A stretch of DNA of 64,000 bases from the NCBI RefSeq assembly GCF_004354085.1, contig NZ_SMSE01000003.1, forward strand, positions 673,356-737,355. The letters are read 5' to 3'. Below the pieces are notes generated by a model that saw only the letters and a list, made by a program, of their open reading frames with translations, was not told where the DNA came from and searched no databases. Positions 9,309 to 18,269 of the stretch are shown piece after piece. The DNA comes from Seongchinamella unica (lineage in GTDB: Bacteria; Pseudomonadota; Gammaproteobacteria; Pseudomonadales; Halieaceae). The position numbers and the translations under genes were made by a program. Within the stretch, counting starts at the first letter, position 1, and each line of letters opens with the position of its first letter.

Positions 9309-10253
9309 CTAAAGGCTGAGTTTTTCGCCCACCATGGACTCAGACATCTGCCACAGCTGGTCGGCCAGATCGGGATCCAGGGCGTAGTCTTCCACACCGG
9401 CATCGCTCCCCGGGGTGGCGGCCCCGGCAATGTGGCAGTCCTCCAGGTACAGCCCGCCCTTGCCCTCCAACTCCGCCGAGGTGGCGGCCCAGACACTGGT
9501 TGCGGAGCCCTGCTCCACGGTCTTGAAGACGATATCGGCGATGTCCCTGCCCCTCAGTATCGCTTCCATATCGGCGGGCTCCATGTGCCGGCTGAGTTCA
9601 GTCATGATCATGCCCGGGTGCACTGCCAGGGAGCGCACACCCTGGTCCCGCAGGCGCTTATCAAGGGCAACCGTAAACAGGGCGTTAGCAGTTTTGGACT
9701 GCCCGTAAGCGGACCATTTCTCGTATTCACGGCGCTGGTAATTGGGATCATCGAGGTCCAGGGCGCCGAACTTGTGCCCGGCAGAACTTAGGTTGATGAC
9801 CCGCGCTGGCGCCCCGGCCACCAGTGCCGGCGCCAACAGGCAGGTCAGCAGGAAATGGCCAAGGTGGTTGGTGCCGAACTGCATTTCAAAACCCTGGACT
9901 GTGCGCATGAGCGGGCAGGCCATGACCCCGGCATTATTGATCAACAGGTTGATCTGCGGGCATTTTTCCCGGATCTCGCGGGCGCCAGCGCGCACGCTGT
10001 CGAGGTCTGCCAGGTCAAGCAGAACCGTGTCAATCCGGGCGCTGGGCAGGGCTTCGCGCAGGGTGGCGACCGCCGCATCCAGCTTGGTCGCGTCCCGGGC
10101 CACCATCATCACCGCAGCACCGGCGCCGGCAAGCGCCCGCGTGGTCTCGACCCCGAGACCTGATGAAGCGCCGGTGACAACAGCCTGTTTGCCGCTGAGG
10201 TCTATACCGCTGATCACTTCGTCGGTGGTGGAATCGAAACCAAATGCAGTCAT
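9309..10253 (-). CDS. Short-chain dehydrogenase/reductase
   Basis: A 314-aa NAD(P)-dependent oxidoreductase with the Rossmann glycine motif TGASSGLG at about residues 27-34, the NNAGVM motif, and the catalytic YxxxK (YGQSK). The length and the C-terminal extension resemble the retinol dehydrogenase/WW-oxidoreductase-like SDR branch; the substrate cannot be read from sequence. Forty extra codons are open upstream; the ATG at 10251-10253 has GGAGA seven bases before it. First gene of a two-gene unit with the SYLF protein, divergent from the PPOX gene. Confidence 0.88.
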   Translation of the reverse strand: MTAFGFDSTTDEVISGIDLSGKQAVVTGASSGLGVETTRALAGAGAAVMMVARDATKLDAAVATLREALPSARIDTVLLDLADLDSVRAGAREIREKCPQINLLINNAGVMACPLMRTVQGFEMQFGTNHLGHFLLTCLLAPALVAGAPARVINLSSAGHKFGALDLDDPNYQRREYEKWSAYGQSKTANALFTVALDKRLRDQGVRSLAVHPGMIMTELSRHMEPADMEAILRGRDIADIVFKTVEQGSATSVWAATSAELEGKGGLYLEDCHIAGAATPGSDAGVEDYALDPDLADQLWQMSESMVGEKLSL

Positions 10254-10363
10254 TGTGGATCTCCTTTTCGTTGGGGCCCTATTGTGACCCCGGGGCTTAG
10301 CCGCTTTAATGGCCGCAGGGGCCAGGACCACTGGCACACTCGATACGGAGCACAGCATCAACC

Positions 10364-10747
10364 ATGAAAGCACAGCAAATCAAGGACTTTGAGGCCGGCG
10401 ACTATATGAGCCTTGCCACGCGCAAGAAGTCGGGGGAGTGGGTGGCCACCCCGGTCTGGTTCGCGCCACTGGCGGGCAGTTACTATGTGTTTTCCGCCGG
10501 CCACGCGGGCAAGGTGAAACGCCTGCGAAACTTCAGCGATGCCAGGATTGCCCGCTGCACTGTCACCGGCAGGATCACCGGCGAGACGTTCGAGGCGGAC
10601 GCCTTTGTCCTCGAGGGCAAGGATGAGGCCACCGCACTCAAGGCCCTGCATCTCAAGTACGGCCTCAAAATGAAAATCACGGATATTTTCTCTGCCCTGA
10701 GCGGCAAAAAACAGCAACGCGCCTATATCCGGGTCGACCCCCGCTAG
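10364..10747 (+). CDS. PPOX-class (pyridoxamine oxidase-like) flavin/F420 protein
   Basis: A 127-aa split-barrel protein starting MKAQQIKDFEAGDYMSLATRKKSG and containing the TPVWFAPLAGSYYVFS and GKVKRLRN segments typical of the PPOX-class family named after actinobacterial F420-dependent enzymes. Most gammaproteobacteria do not make F420, so FMN or another cofactor is plausible. It is divergent from the SDR gene and converges with the TPR gene 9 bp downstream. Confidence 0.8.
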   Translation: MKAQQIKDFEAGDYMSLATRKKSGEWVATPVWFAPLAGSYYVFSAGHAGKVKRLRNFSDARIARCTVTGRITGETFEADAFVLEGKDEATALKALHLKYGLKMKITDIFSALSGKKQQRAYIRVDPR

Positions 10748-10756
10748 CTACCGGGG

Positions 10757-11962
10757 TCATGGCGCCGACGCCATGGCGCGACTGATGGCCTCGTACTGGG
10801 CCCGGTAGGTTTCCTGCTCGTTGTACAGGTTGGCCTGGTTGATGGCCTTGTCGATGTAGCGCAGCGCCGCCCGCGGCTGACCCAGCTCCCGATAGATAAG
10901 CCCCATGGAGTACAGCAGCCTGGCGTCGTTCGGCTCCAGGTCCAGGGCGTCGCTGTAGTGAACCCTGGCGCCTCGCCAGTCCCCCTCCTCCGCCGCCTGG
11001 TCGCCCAGCCAGGCATGGTAGAAGGGGTTGGTGTCGCGGTAGCTATCGACCCTGGCCAGCCAGTAGGCATGCTCCTCCTCGCGTCCCAGCAGTTCATACA
11101 GGACCATCAGGTTATTCATCGCCGAGCGTTCCCAGGGATCGATTTCCAGGGCTTGCAGATAGGCCATTTCGGCCGCTTCATGTTGCTCCGTGCGCCGGTA
11201 TACCACGCCCAGATTGACCCACAGGTGGGCCATGCGCGGGCTTAACTGCAGGGCGCGCACCTCGTGAAGCCAGGCCTCGCCCAGTTGATCACGGGCCAGT
11301 GCATTCATGGCGATATTGTTGTGGTACAGCGCCTGGGCATCGCGATCAGCGATCTCCCGGGAGCCGGCGATATCGCGCGCGGGCAACGGGTCGAGGTCGA
11401 CCATGAACTGCTCCGTGGAGCTCAGGTGTACGACCGCGTTAACGTGCAGGCGAACCGCCACCCGCTCTCCCATGCGGGTCCAACTGGGCCTTACATCCAG
11501 CCACTGGTAGCGGGCATCCAGGCCCGCCTCCCTGGCCAGGGCAACAAACAGGTTGGCATAGGACAGGCAATTGGCCGACCGGCGGTGAAACGCCTCCCGG
11601 GCGGTGCCCTCGGCGAAGGGGTCGTAGTCCACACCGAGGGTGGCCGGACCGCTGACCGCTCGATGCAGCATGCGCAGGCGCTGGCGGCGGGAGCCGATTC
11701 CAGCGGTGTAGGTGTCTACGAAATGGCGCATCTCCTCATCCAGGGCCAACAGATCAGGGGTTTGTACCCGCTGGGAGACGTCGGCGATGGACAGTGTCTG
11801 GCCATGGAGGGACAGCGGCGCAATATTGGCAACCGCCATGGAGGCCGGGCCATGGCTGGCGCAGGCGCTGCACAGCAGGGAAACCAGCAGGCAAAGCGCT
11901 CTCCAGCCCCCCGGGAAGGGCGCAACGCCGTGAGTAAACCAGCCTGCGGGTTGTTGTGCCAT
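10757..11962 (-). CDS. Lipoprotein with transglutaminase-like and TPR domains
   Basis: The 401-aa precursor has a lipobox (SLLCSAC, Cys about residue 34). A transglutaminase-like fold follows: a cysteine in RRSANCLSYANLFVALAREA, a histidine in RLHVNAVVHL, and an aspartate in FMVDLDPL, in catalytic-triad order. The C-terminal half holds several TPR units (LWVNLGVVYRRTEQHEAAEM, LLYSMGLIYRELGQPRAALR). It is probably an envelope protein that binds partners, and the transglutaminase-like domain may be a peptidase. It stands alone on its strand. Confidence 0.75.
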   Translation of the reverse strand: MAQQPAGWFTHGVAPFPGGWRALCLLVSLLCSACASHGPASMAVANIAPLSLHGQTLSIADVSQRVQTPDLLALDEEMRHFVDTYTAGIGSRRQRLRMLHRAVSGPATLGVDYDPFAEGTAREAFHRRSANCLSYANLFVALAREAGLDARYQWLDVRPSWTRMGERVAVRLHVNAVVHLSSTEQFMVDLDPLPARDIAGSREIADRDAQALYHNNIAMNALARDQLGEAWLHEVRALQLSPRMAHLWVNLGVVYRRTEQHEAAEMAYLQALEIDPWERSAMNNLMVLYELLGREEEHAYWLARVDSYRDTNPFYHAWLGDQAAEEGDWRGARVHYSDALDLEPNDARLLYSMGLIYRELGQPRAALRYIDKAINQANLYNEQETYRAQYEAISRAMASAP

Positions 11963-12084
11963 AACCTGCCTCTACCCCCAGTATAACCGAGTTTGACCCA
12001 GGTCAATGCGCGATCAGCACGCCGGCGGCACTGTTACCCCCAATGTCAATGTTTCTGTCTAACATTAATAAAAGGAGCAAGCAC

Positions 12085-12216
12085 ATGACCCAGCACTTAC
12101 TCGAGGAAGACACCGTCGCCGATAGGCAGGCCATGCGGCGCCTGGCCACCGTCATCGGGTGTTTTGTGGTCGCTACGGCGATTCTCGCGCTGGTCGTGGG
12201 ACTGACAATGGGCTGA
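12085..12216 (+). CDS. Small single-pass membrane protein, 43 aa
   Basis: A short frame with a strong ribosome-binding site (AAAGGAG) 7-8 bases before the ATG. The product begins MTQHLLEEDTVADRQAMRRL and ends in one hydrophobic helix (IGCFVVATAILALVVGL). It lies between two minus-strand genes, which argues that it has its own promoter. No family is recognised. Confidence 0.65.
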   Translation: MTQHLLEEDTVADRQAMRRLATVIGCFVVATAILALVVGLTMG

Positions 12217-12231
12217 CGCCCGGGGACTTGC

Positions 12232-12885
12232 TCAGGCCGCAGTGTGCAGCCCGCATTCGCGGCCGTCGTGGACCTTTGTGGGGTCGAAGTAGTGACGGCA
12301 GGTGGGCAGTGCATGCTGCTCCATATAGGCTTCCACGTCGTCTTCTGACCAGTTGAAAATGGGGGCCACCTTGATGATCCCCCGGCTGTCCATGGAGACA
12401 ATATCCAGGGACTGGCGGTGCTCGGTTTCTTCCTTGCGAATACCGGTCAGCCAGATCTCGGGTTTGAAATCTTCCAGCGCCCGGGCGAAGGGTTCGAGCT
12501 TCACCTGGTGGGTAAACGCCTGGTGGCGTTCTTCCTCGTCCACGGTGGGTACGCCGCCCATGATCGCGTTGCGCCGTTCGGAGGTCATCAGCGGGGAATA
12601 GACGTGGATATTCAGTTCCAGGTCACGGATCAGGCGTTCGGCCACGATGTAGGTATCGCGCAGGTTGTAACCGGTATCGACCCAGATGGTGGGCACATGC
12701 TTGTCCACCTCACTCACCAGGTGCAGCATCACCGCCGCGTTCCTGCCCATGCTGGTGGTGGCGATGGTTTTCGCCTGCAACGCCAGTGCCCAGCGCACGA
12801 TCTCCTGTGCGCTGGCATCGCGCAGGGCTTCGTTCACACTGTCCAGGTCCAAATCCAGCACTGGCACTGCTCTCATCATGGTCAT
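12232..12885 (-). CDS. cysH: Phosphoadenylyl-sulfate (PAPS) reductase
   Basis: It reduces PAPS to sulfite in assimilatory sulfate reduction, using thioredoxin. The 217-aa product has the P-loop-like TTSMGRNAAVMLHLV, the WVDTGYN segment, TGIRKEETEHR, and the catalytic cysteine in the C-terminal ECGLH. The paired cysteines of iron-sulfur APS reductases (CC...CxxC) are absent, so I predict a PAPS rather than an APS substrate. It is shorter than E. coli CysH (244 aa). No other cys gene is nearby. Confidence 0.9.
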   Translation of the reverse strand: MTMMRAVPVLDLDLDSVNEALRDASAQEIVRWALALQAKTIATTSMGRNAAVMLHLVSEVDKHVPTIWVDTGYNLRDTYIVAERLIRDLELNIHVYSPLMTSERRNAIMGGVPTVDEEERHQAFTHQVKLEPFARALEDFKPEIWLTGIRKEETEHRQSLDIVSMDSRGIIKVAPIFNWSEDDVEAYMEQHALPTCRHYFDPTKVHDGRECGLHTAA

Positions 12886-12972
12886 CGGAACCGAACTTTA
12901 ATGAATCAAAACCCGGTTTACAAATAACTGAAACTTATATGGATATTCCGATGCGCCATCACCCCGACCCGA

Positions 12973-13770
12973 TCAGGCTGCCTTCGACAGGGTTTTTTCC
13001 AACTCCGCGTGCAGGTCCAGGAACTGGCCGGTGAGCTTGTGGCTGGGGGCCAGGTCGATCAGGGGACGGTGCTCGCGGTGCGATTCTTTCATCTTCACCG
13101 AGGTGTTGAGGTAGGTGTCGAACACCGGGTAGCCCTCTTCCTCCAGTTCAGCGACCAGTTCCCCGGGCAGTCGCGCCTGGGAGTTGAACTGGTTGATCAC
13201 GATGCCCTCAACCTCAAGCTCCGGGTTGTGGTCTTCCTGCAGTTCCGCCAGGTTGTCCATCAGCGAGTACAGGCTCTGGCGGGCGAAACTGTCGCAGTCG
13301 AAGGGCACCAGCACGGAATCGGCGGCAATCAGGGCCGATTTGGAATAGAAATTGAAGTTTGGCGGCGTGTCGATGTAAATGCGGTCGTACTCACCATCGA
13401 GTTTTTCCAGTGCGTCGCGCAGCTTGTAGATCTTGTAGCGGGACTCCAGCTCTTTCTCCATGTCCGACAACACCGGGCTGGAGGGCATCAGGTAGAGGTT
13501 TTCGTAGGGGGTTTCCCAGACAAAGGAATCGGGGTTCTTCTGCATGCGCCGCGACCCCACCGTCTGCTTGAACAGACCAGCCACACCCTGGGCCTCGGCG
13601 GGAAATGCCTCGGCGTCGATTTCACCGACCAGATAATGGGTGGTATTCCCCTGCACATCCAGGTCAATGATCAGCGTTCGATAGCCCATACTGGCGCCAA
13701 TGGCTGCGAGGTTACAGGTGATGCTGGTCTTGCCGACCCCGCCTTTCTGGTTGAATACAACACGTTTCAT
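12973..13770 (-). CDS. ParA-family ATPase without a ParB partner
   Basis: A 265-aa P-loop ATPase with the deviant Walker A motif KGGVGKTS at about residues 9-16, LIIDLDVQGNTTHYL, and a switch-type IYIDTPPNFNFYSKSAL. This is the ParA/Soj partition family. No parB, centromere-like repeat array, or replication gene lies nearby, so it is an orphan ParA that probably positions something other than the main chromosome origin. It sits upstream of cysH on the same strand with an 87-bp gap; co-transcription is uncertain. Confidence 0.88.
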   Translation of the reverse strand: MKRVVFNQKGGVGKTSITCNLAAIGASMGYRTLIIDLDVQGNTTHYLVGEIDAEAFPAEAQGVAGLFKQTVGSRRMQKNPDSFVWETPYENLYLMPSSPVLSDMEKELESRYKIYKLRDALEKLDGEYDRIYIDTPPNFNFYSKSALIAADSVLVPFDCDSFARQSLYSLMDNLAELQEDHNPELEVEGIVINQFNSQARLPGELVAELEEEGYPVFDTYLNTSVKMKESHREHRPLIDLAPSHKLTGQFLDLHAELEKTLSKAA

Positions 13771-13993
13771 AGCTTCAGGAACCGCTCAGATAGTGGCTGG
13801 AAGGGAAGCTACCAGTGTAATCAATCACTTATTTCATTGTAAGCATCCGGGCCAAATTTCTGTCATGAAACTGCCTCGAGTCCGTTCCTGGCGTGCCCCG
13901 GGCATCGCCCAGGTGGCAGGGTTTTATCGGCCGCCGCGTGGGGCGGGCCCGGAACCTGCGGCAGATTGCTGCTGGCCTGGCCCTTGGCCACAA

Positions 13994-14626
13994 CTAGTCC
14001 TTGATCCCTATCAGGTGAATCTCGAACACCAGGGCGGTGTTGGGCGGTATGGCGTCGCCGGCGCCCTGGTCACCATAGGCCAGCCGGGGCGGGCAGGCGA
14101 TCCGCCATTTGTCACCCACCGACATCATCTGCAGGGCCTCGGTCCACCCGGGTATCACCTGGTTGACGCCGAATTCAGCGGGCTCGCCCCGCTCCACCGA
14201 GCTGTCAAACACCCGGCCATCGACAAAGGTGCCGTGGTAGTGGGTCACCACGGTCGAGGTCAGCCCCGGGGTGTCGCCGCTGCCGCTTTCCAGCACCTCG
14301 TACTGCAGCCCGCTGTCAGTCACGGTGACTTCGTCCCGCTCTGCATTGGCCTTCATGAACTGTTCGGCAAGGGCCTGGCGCTTGCTGGCGAGTTCCGCGG
14401 CGATGGCCTGCTGCCTGTCCTGGACCACCTGGTAACTCGGATTGAGCTCAGCGTCGCTGAGCTGGGCCTGCTGGTGCTCGTACCAGTGGCGCATACCGGC
14501 AATCACGGCCTCCAGGTCCAGGCCGTCAAAGGTGTTGCGGCGCAGCTGGTCGCCAAATTGCAGGCCAAACCCGTAGCTGACTCTCTGCTCGTCGGTGGTC
14601 AAATCCACCTCGGGGAGTAGTGACAT
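13994..14626 (-). CDS. fklB: FKBP-type peptidyl-prolyl cis-trans isomerase (FklB-like)
   Basis: A 210-aa protein with an N-terminal helical dimerisation domain (TTDEQRVSYGFGLQFGDQLR) and a C-terminal FKBP domain (VVTHYHGTFVDGRVFDSS, VIPGWTEALQMMSVGDKW, PPNTALVFEIHLIGI). The length matches E. coli FklB/FKBP22 (206 aa), and there is no signal peptide, so it is probably cytoplasmic. The 223 bp between this gene and the parA-like gene hold no convincing feature. Confidence 0.9.
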   Translation of the reverse strand: MSLLPEVDLTTDEQRVSYGFGLQFGDQLRRNTFDGLDLEAVIAGMRHWYEHQQAQLSDAELNPSYQVVQDRQQAIAAELASKRQALAEQFMKANAERDEVTVTDSGLQYEVLESGSGDTPGLTSTVVTHYHGTFVDGRVFDSSVERGEPAEFGVNQVIPGWTEALQMMSVGDKWRIACPPRLAYGDQGAGDAIPPNTALVFEIHLIGIKD

Positions 14627-14699
14627 AAGAAATTTCCACTATGCTGGTGATAAAGGCCGCAAACCTTAGCACATTAAACCCCAGCGGGAGGAACCGGCC

Positions 14700-15290
14700 A
14701 TGCAGCCCGACATCGCGCAGATTCATGACTTCTGGTTCGGCCCTCTGACCGACGAAGGCATGTGCGCCGCCGACAGGCACGACCTGTGGTTCAGGGCCAG
14801 CGACAGCACCGACAGGCTGTGCCGGGATCGGTTCGGCCTGCTGGTGACCTCGGCGCTGGAGGGCCAGCTCGCGGACTGGCCCGACAGTGACCCCGGGCTC
14901 ATCGCCCTGGTGCTGCTGCTGGACCAGTTCACCCGCAACATCTACCGGGGCACGCCGCAGGCATTTGCCGGCGACGAGCGAGCCCTGGCGCTGGCCCAGC
15001 ACTGCATTGCCCACGGCCATCACCAGCGCTTGCCTGCCATTCACCAGGTTTTCCTGTTCATGCCACTGGAGCACTGTGAGAACCTGGAGGTACAGGATGA
15101 GTGCGTGGAACTGTTCACCCAGTTACAAGCCATTACCGGCCTGGAACAGGTCGCCAGCTTCTGTCGCTACGCCATCGCCCACCGCGACGTGATCGCACAA
15201 TTCGGTCGTTTCCCTCATCGCAACGCCATCCTCGGTCGGGATTCCACCCCCGGGGAGCTGAATTACCTGGAACAACACGGAGGCTTTTAA
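14700..15290 (+). CDS. DUF924 family protein
   Basis: A 196-aa alpha-helical protein with the family's opening IHDFWFGPLTDEGM, the central LVLLLDQFTRNIYRGTPQAF and the closing HRDVIAQFGRFPHRNAILGR. Biochemical function is unknown; the fold is TPR-like. A GGGAGG ribosome-binding site lies about 9 bases before the ATG. Its stop overlaps the next ATG by one base (TAATG), so the two genes are translationally coupled. Confidence 0.88.
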   Translation: MQPDIAQIHDFWFGPLTDEGMCAADRHDLWFRASDSTDRLCRDRFGLLVTSALEGQLADWPDSDPGLIALVLLLDQFTRNIYRGTPQAFAGDERALALAQHCIAHGHHQRLPAIHQVFLFMPLEHCENLEVQDECVELFTQLQAITGLEQVASFCRYAIAHRDVIAQFGRFPHRNAILGRDSTPGELNYLEQHGGF

Positions 15291-15799
15291 TGCGCTTACT
15301 ACTGTTGCTGCTGTGTCTGCTGCCGCTGGCCGCTTTCGGCCAGCAAAAACCCTTTGACTGCAATAGTTCACCCCCCCACCGGCAGTTCGATTTCTGGCTG
15401 GGGGATTGGGAGGTACGGGATGGCGAGGGCAAGCTCGGCGGCCACAACCTCATTACCGCCGAGCAGCAGGGCTGTGTGCTGGAAGAGCAGTGGCGCAGCG
15501 TACAGGGCGGCACCGGCCAGAGTCTCAACTATTACGATCCGGACAGCGGCCAGTGGCGCCAGCTATGGCTGGACGCGGGGGCCAGCATTATCGATATCAG
15601 CGGCGGCCTGGTGGATGGCAGTATGGTGCTGGAAGGCAGTATCTATTACCTGGCGTCGAAGACTGAAAAACCCTTCCGCGGCACCTGGACCCTGCTGGCC
15701 GATGGCCGGGTGCGGCAGTTTTTCCAGGAGCAGGATGCCGAGGGCAACTGGCAGACCTGGTTCGAAGGCTTCTACCGCCGGGTCGAACAGCCGGAGTAG
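15290..15799 (+). CDS. Exported hypothetical protein, DUF1579-like
   Basis: The precursor (169 aa) begins with a strong signal peptide (MRLLLLLLCLLPLAAFGQ). The mature part has the FDFWLGDWEVRDGEGKLGG opening and repeated beta-strand segments with conserved tryptophans that are typical of DUF1579-like lipocalin-fold proteins. The start at 15290 overlaps the DUF924 stop. The longer open frame upstream is only the DUF924 gene read in another frame. Function is unknown. Confidence 0.75.
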   Translation: MRLLLLLLCLLPLAAFGQQKPFDCNSSPPHRQFDFWLGDWEVRDGEGKLGGHNLITAEQQGCVLEEQWRSVQGGTGQSLNYYDPDSGQWRQLWLDAGASIIDISGGLVDGSMVLEGSIYYLASKTEKPFRGTWTLLADGRVRQFFQEQDAEGNWQTWFEGFYRRVEQPE

Positions 15800-15800
15800 C

Positions 15801-16388
15801 TCAGTCGCTGCCCTGGGAAACCGACCAGAAGTCGTAACGGCCCTCGGTCATTTCTGCCTGCCAGACATCGAAACGGCCACTCTCCAGGTCGGCATAGGCC
15901 TGCTCGATGGAGTCGTTGACCTGGGGGTAGGCAAGCTGGTCCCAGGGGCAGTCGGCCCGGGAGAAGAACCCGCAGTCGAGAGACTCCGGGCCGGGAATAC
16001 AGAAGTCGGTGTCCACCCGGGCGCGAAACGCCACGTAGACCTGGTTGATGAAGGTAATCGTGCCGGTCATATACAACTGCAATTGCTCGTCGGGCAGTAA
16101 TATGCCGGATTCCTCGTGCAGTTCCCGGGCGGCGGCCTGGGCCAGGGTTTCACCGCGCTCCATAAAGCCTCCGGGAATTGCCCAGGCACCGCGCCGGGGC
16201 TCGATGCCCCGCTGCACCCACAGCAGCCTGTCGTCGTTGGCAACGAAGGCTGTCACCACGATCATGGGATAGTCGTAGTCGAGCTGGCCGCAGCGTGTGC
16301 AGCGCCAGTGATTGCGCGACTCCCCGGCCACCACGTGCCGTTCCAGCGCGCCACCACACTCCGGACAAAATTTGTGTTTTTCCAACAC
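15801..16388 (-). CDS. NUDIX hydrolase with zinc ribbon
   Basis: The protein has a zinc ribbon (FCPECGG ... WRCTRCG) followed by the NUDIX box [20 protein letters not shown], with the glutamates that bind metal. The frame is open to 16493, across the start of cinA. I choose the GTG at 16386-16388 (195 aa) because GGGGAGGA lies six bases before it and the product then begins just before the zinc ribbon. NudC-like NADH pyrophosphatases share the ribbon, but the short length fits a general NUDIX enzyme of unknown substrate. Confidence 0.85.
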   Translation of the reverse strand: MLEKHKFCPECGGALERHVVAGESRNHWRCTRCGQLDYDYPMIVVTAFVANDDRLLWVQRGIEPRRGAWAIPGGFMERGETLAQAAARELHEESGILLPDEQLQLYMTGTITFINQVYVAFRARVDTDFCIPGPESLDCGFFSRADCPWDQLAYPQVNDSIEQAYADLESGRFDVWQAEMTEGRYDFWSVSQGSD

Positions 16389-16423
16389 CAGGGCTCCTCC
16401 CCTTGCTGAAAAAACCATAGCAC

Positions 16424-16454
16424 TTTGCCCTGGCAAAAGCATTGGCGCTATGCT
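16424..16454 (+). promoter_or_regulatory. Possible cinA promoter with internal palindrome
   Basis: TTGCCC at 16425-16430 and TATGCT at 16449-16454 form a weak sigma-70 pair with an 18-bp spacer. The perfect palindrome TTTGCC-CT-GGCAAA (16424-16437) overlaps the -35 box and could be an operator. Confidence 0.3.
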
Positions 16455-16486
16455 GTCGCCTCGATAACAGCGCCAGAGACACCAGA

Positions 16487-17812
16487 ATGACAAACCAGAC
16501 CCCGCAGGTGCAACTCCTGCTGACCGGCAATGAGATCATGAGCGGCGACACGGTGGACTCCAACTCGGCAATGATCGCCAGGCGGCTGGATGAGCTGGGC
16601 ATAGGCATTTACCGAAAAATCACCGTGGGCGACGACCCCTCACTGCTCAAGCGCGAACTGGCGGCGATCACAGCAGAGGCGGACCTGGTCATCGTCAACG
16701 GCGGCCTGGGACCAACCGTGGACGATCTCACCGCCGAGATCCTGGCGTCGGTGGCCGGGGTCGACCTCGAGCAGCATCCGGAGGCGGTGGCTCACCTGGA
16801 GCAGTGGTGTGCCGGACGCAACCTGGCGCTGAATGACGCCAACCTCAAGCAGGCCATGCTCCCCGCGGGCTGCACTATCGTCGACAACCCCATCGGCAGC
16901 GCGGTGGGTTTTGAGATGACCGTGAACCGCTGCCGCGTGATCTGCACCCCCGGAGTGCCCTCCGAACTGGCGAAAATGCTGGATATTATTCTTGCCGGTC
17001 TCGCCGCCGGGCGCGACAGTCCGGTAGAGAGAGACATCCTGCGCCTGCAAACCTTTGGCCTGGGGGAGTCCTCCGCCCAGCAGATCATTGCCGACAATAT
17101 TCCCGACTGGCCCGCAGAGGTGGAGCTGGGATTTCGCGCCGGGGCGCCCCAAATGGAGATCAAGCTGAGTGTGAACAGCGCCGCCGCCCTGCCGGCAAGG
17201 AACCGCTGCCGGCAACAGCTGGAACAGCTGTTCGGTGACCACATTCTCGGTGAAGGCGACACTGTGCTGGCCGAACGGGTACTGGAACTGCTGCGGGAGC
17301 GCGGCGAAACCCTGACCACAGCCGAGTCCTGCACCGGCGGACTGATCGCCTCAATGCTGACCCGGATAGCGGGTTCGTCCGCAGGTTTTCACGCCGGTTT
17401 TGTCACCTATGCCAATCATATCAAGCACACCGTGCTGGGTGTTCCGCTGGCAGACCTGGAGACCCACGGTGCGGTGAGTGAAGCAGTGGTGCGGGCGATG
17501 GCCCTCGGGGCACTGGAAAAATCCGGGGCGGACCACGCTATTGCCGTGTCCGGTGTTGCCGGCCCCGGGGGCGGCAGCGAGGAAAAACCGGTGGGCACGG
17601 TCTGGCTGGCCTGGGGCAGCCCGGACACCCTGCGTACCCGCTGCCTGTACTGGCCGGTCGAGCGGGGTTTGTTCCAGACCATGATCGCCGCCGCCGGGCT
17701 GGACATGATCCGCCGCAGCCTGCTGGGGATCGACCAGGAACCACGCTACTTCCAGCAGCGCCGGGTCCGCCAGTCGCAGGATGAGTCGAATCAGACCTCC
17801 AGGGCGGGCTGA
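16487..17812 (+). CDS. cinA: CinA, NMN deamidase / ADP-ribose pyrophosphatase-like protein
   Basis: The 441-aa two-domain protein has an N-terminal MoCF-like domain ([31 protein letters not shown]) and a C-terminal PncC amidase domain ([32 protein letters not shown]). The C-terminal domain recycles nicotinamide mononucleotide. The ATG at 16487 gives the standard N-terminus; its ribosome-binding site is weak. In many bacteria cinA precedes recA; here a convergent lipocalin-like gene overlaps its last 22 bases instead. Confidence 0.92.
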   Translation: MTNQTPQVQLLLTGNEIMSGDTVDSNSAMIARRLDELGIGIYRKITVGDDPSLLKRELAAITAEADLVIVNGGLGPTVDDLTAEILASVAGVDLEQHPEAVAHLEQWCAGRNLALNDANLKQAMLPAGCTIVDNPIGSAVGFEMTVNRCRVICTPGVPSELAKMLDIILAGLAAGRDSPVERDILRLQTFGLGESSAQQIIADNIPDWPAEVELGFRAGAPQMEIKLSVNSAAALPARNRCRQQLEQLFGDHILGEGDTVLAERVLELLRERGETLTTAESCTGGLIASMLTRIAGSSAGFHAGFVTYANHIKHTVLGVPLADLETHGAVSEAVVRAMALGALEKSGADHAIAVSGVAGPGGGSEEKPVGTVWLAWGSPDTLRTRCLYWPVERGLFQTMIAAAGLDMIRRSLLGIDQEPRYFQQRRVRQSQDESNQTSRAG

Positions 17813-18255
17813 TCCTCCGTGGGCACAGTCCGGTGCCATACCAGGGAGTGAAAACGCGTGACCTCTCCCGCCCGGTCCTTGCCGCTGAGCACCAGGGTCT
17901 GTCCATCCAGTTCGGCATGGCGCAGCTGCTCGCTGCCCGGGAAATTGGGATTGAGGCTCTGGGTGACATAATGGATTACATCGCCATCGGCAACGCGGTA
18001 GCGTCCTGCGTATTGAAAGTAGGAGCTGAAAGCTGCCGCCTTGCGGTCGTCCGGCAGCTTGCGATAATTCACATCCTCGGGAAACAGCGCGCGCTCACGG
18101 CGGGCGATACAGGCGCTCATCCAGCCATCCTCGGAATACATCAACAGGCCCTGGGGCTCTTCGCCAAAGGGGTAGCTGAAATCATCCCGGTCCGAGTAAC
18201 CAATCGTCCAGGACTCCAGCTGCCAGGTGCCCACGAGGTCGTTTTTAGTGATCAT
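17791..18255 (-). CDS. Lipocalin-like domain protein
   Basis: A 154-aa soluble protein starting MITKNDLVGTWQLESWTI, with the GxW motif of lipocalin-like folds, then GLLMYSEDGWMSACIARRER and FQYAGRYRVADGDVIHYV. This matches the Lipocalin_5 type of proteins sometimes found with polyketide or secondary-metabolism enzymes; ligand unknown. A good ribosome-binding site (GAGAGGAAA) lies before the ATG. It starts 14 bp after pdxH ends and is probably co-transcribed with it. Its 3' end overlaps cinA. Confidence 0.8.
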   Translation of the reverse strand: MITKNDLVGTWQLESWTIGYSDRDDFSYPFGEEPQGLLMYSEDGWMSACIARRERALFPEDVNYRKLPDDRKAAAFSSYFQYAGRYRVADGDVIHYVTQSLNPNFPGSEQLRHAELDGQTLVLSGKDRAGEVTRFHSLVWHRTVPTEDQPALEV

Positions 18256-18269
18256 CGGTTTCCTCTCGC

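Noticed and set aside
13849..13993. Possible short gene between the parA-like and fklB genes
   Set aside because: The frame starting at about 13865 runs into fklB antisense and has only Pro/Arg/Gly-rich, non-protein-like sequence.
16453..16470. LexA-box-like CTGT ... ACAG upstream of cinA
   Set aside because: The spacer is 10 bases, not the 8 of a LexA box, and no other SOS gene is nearby.
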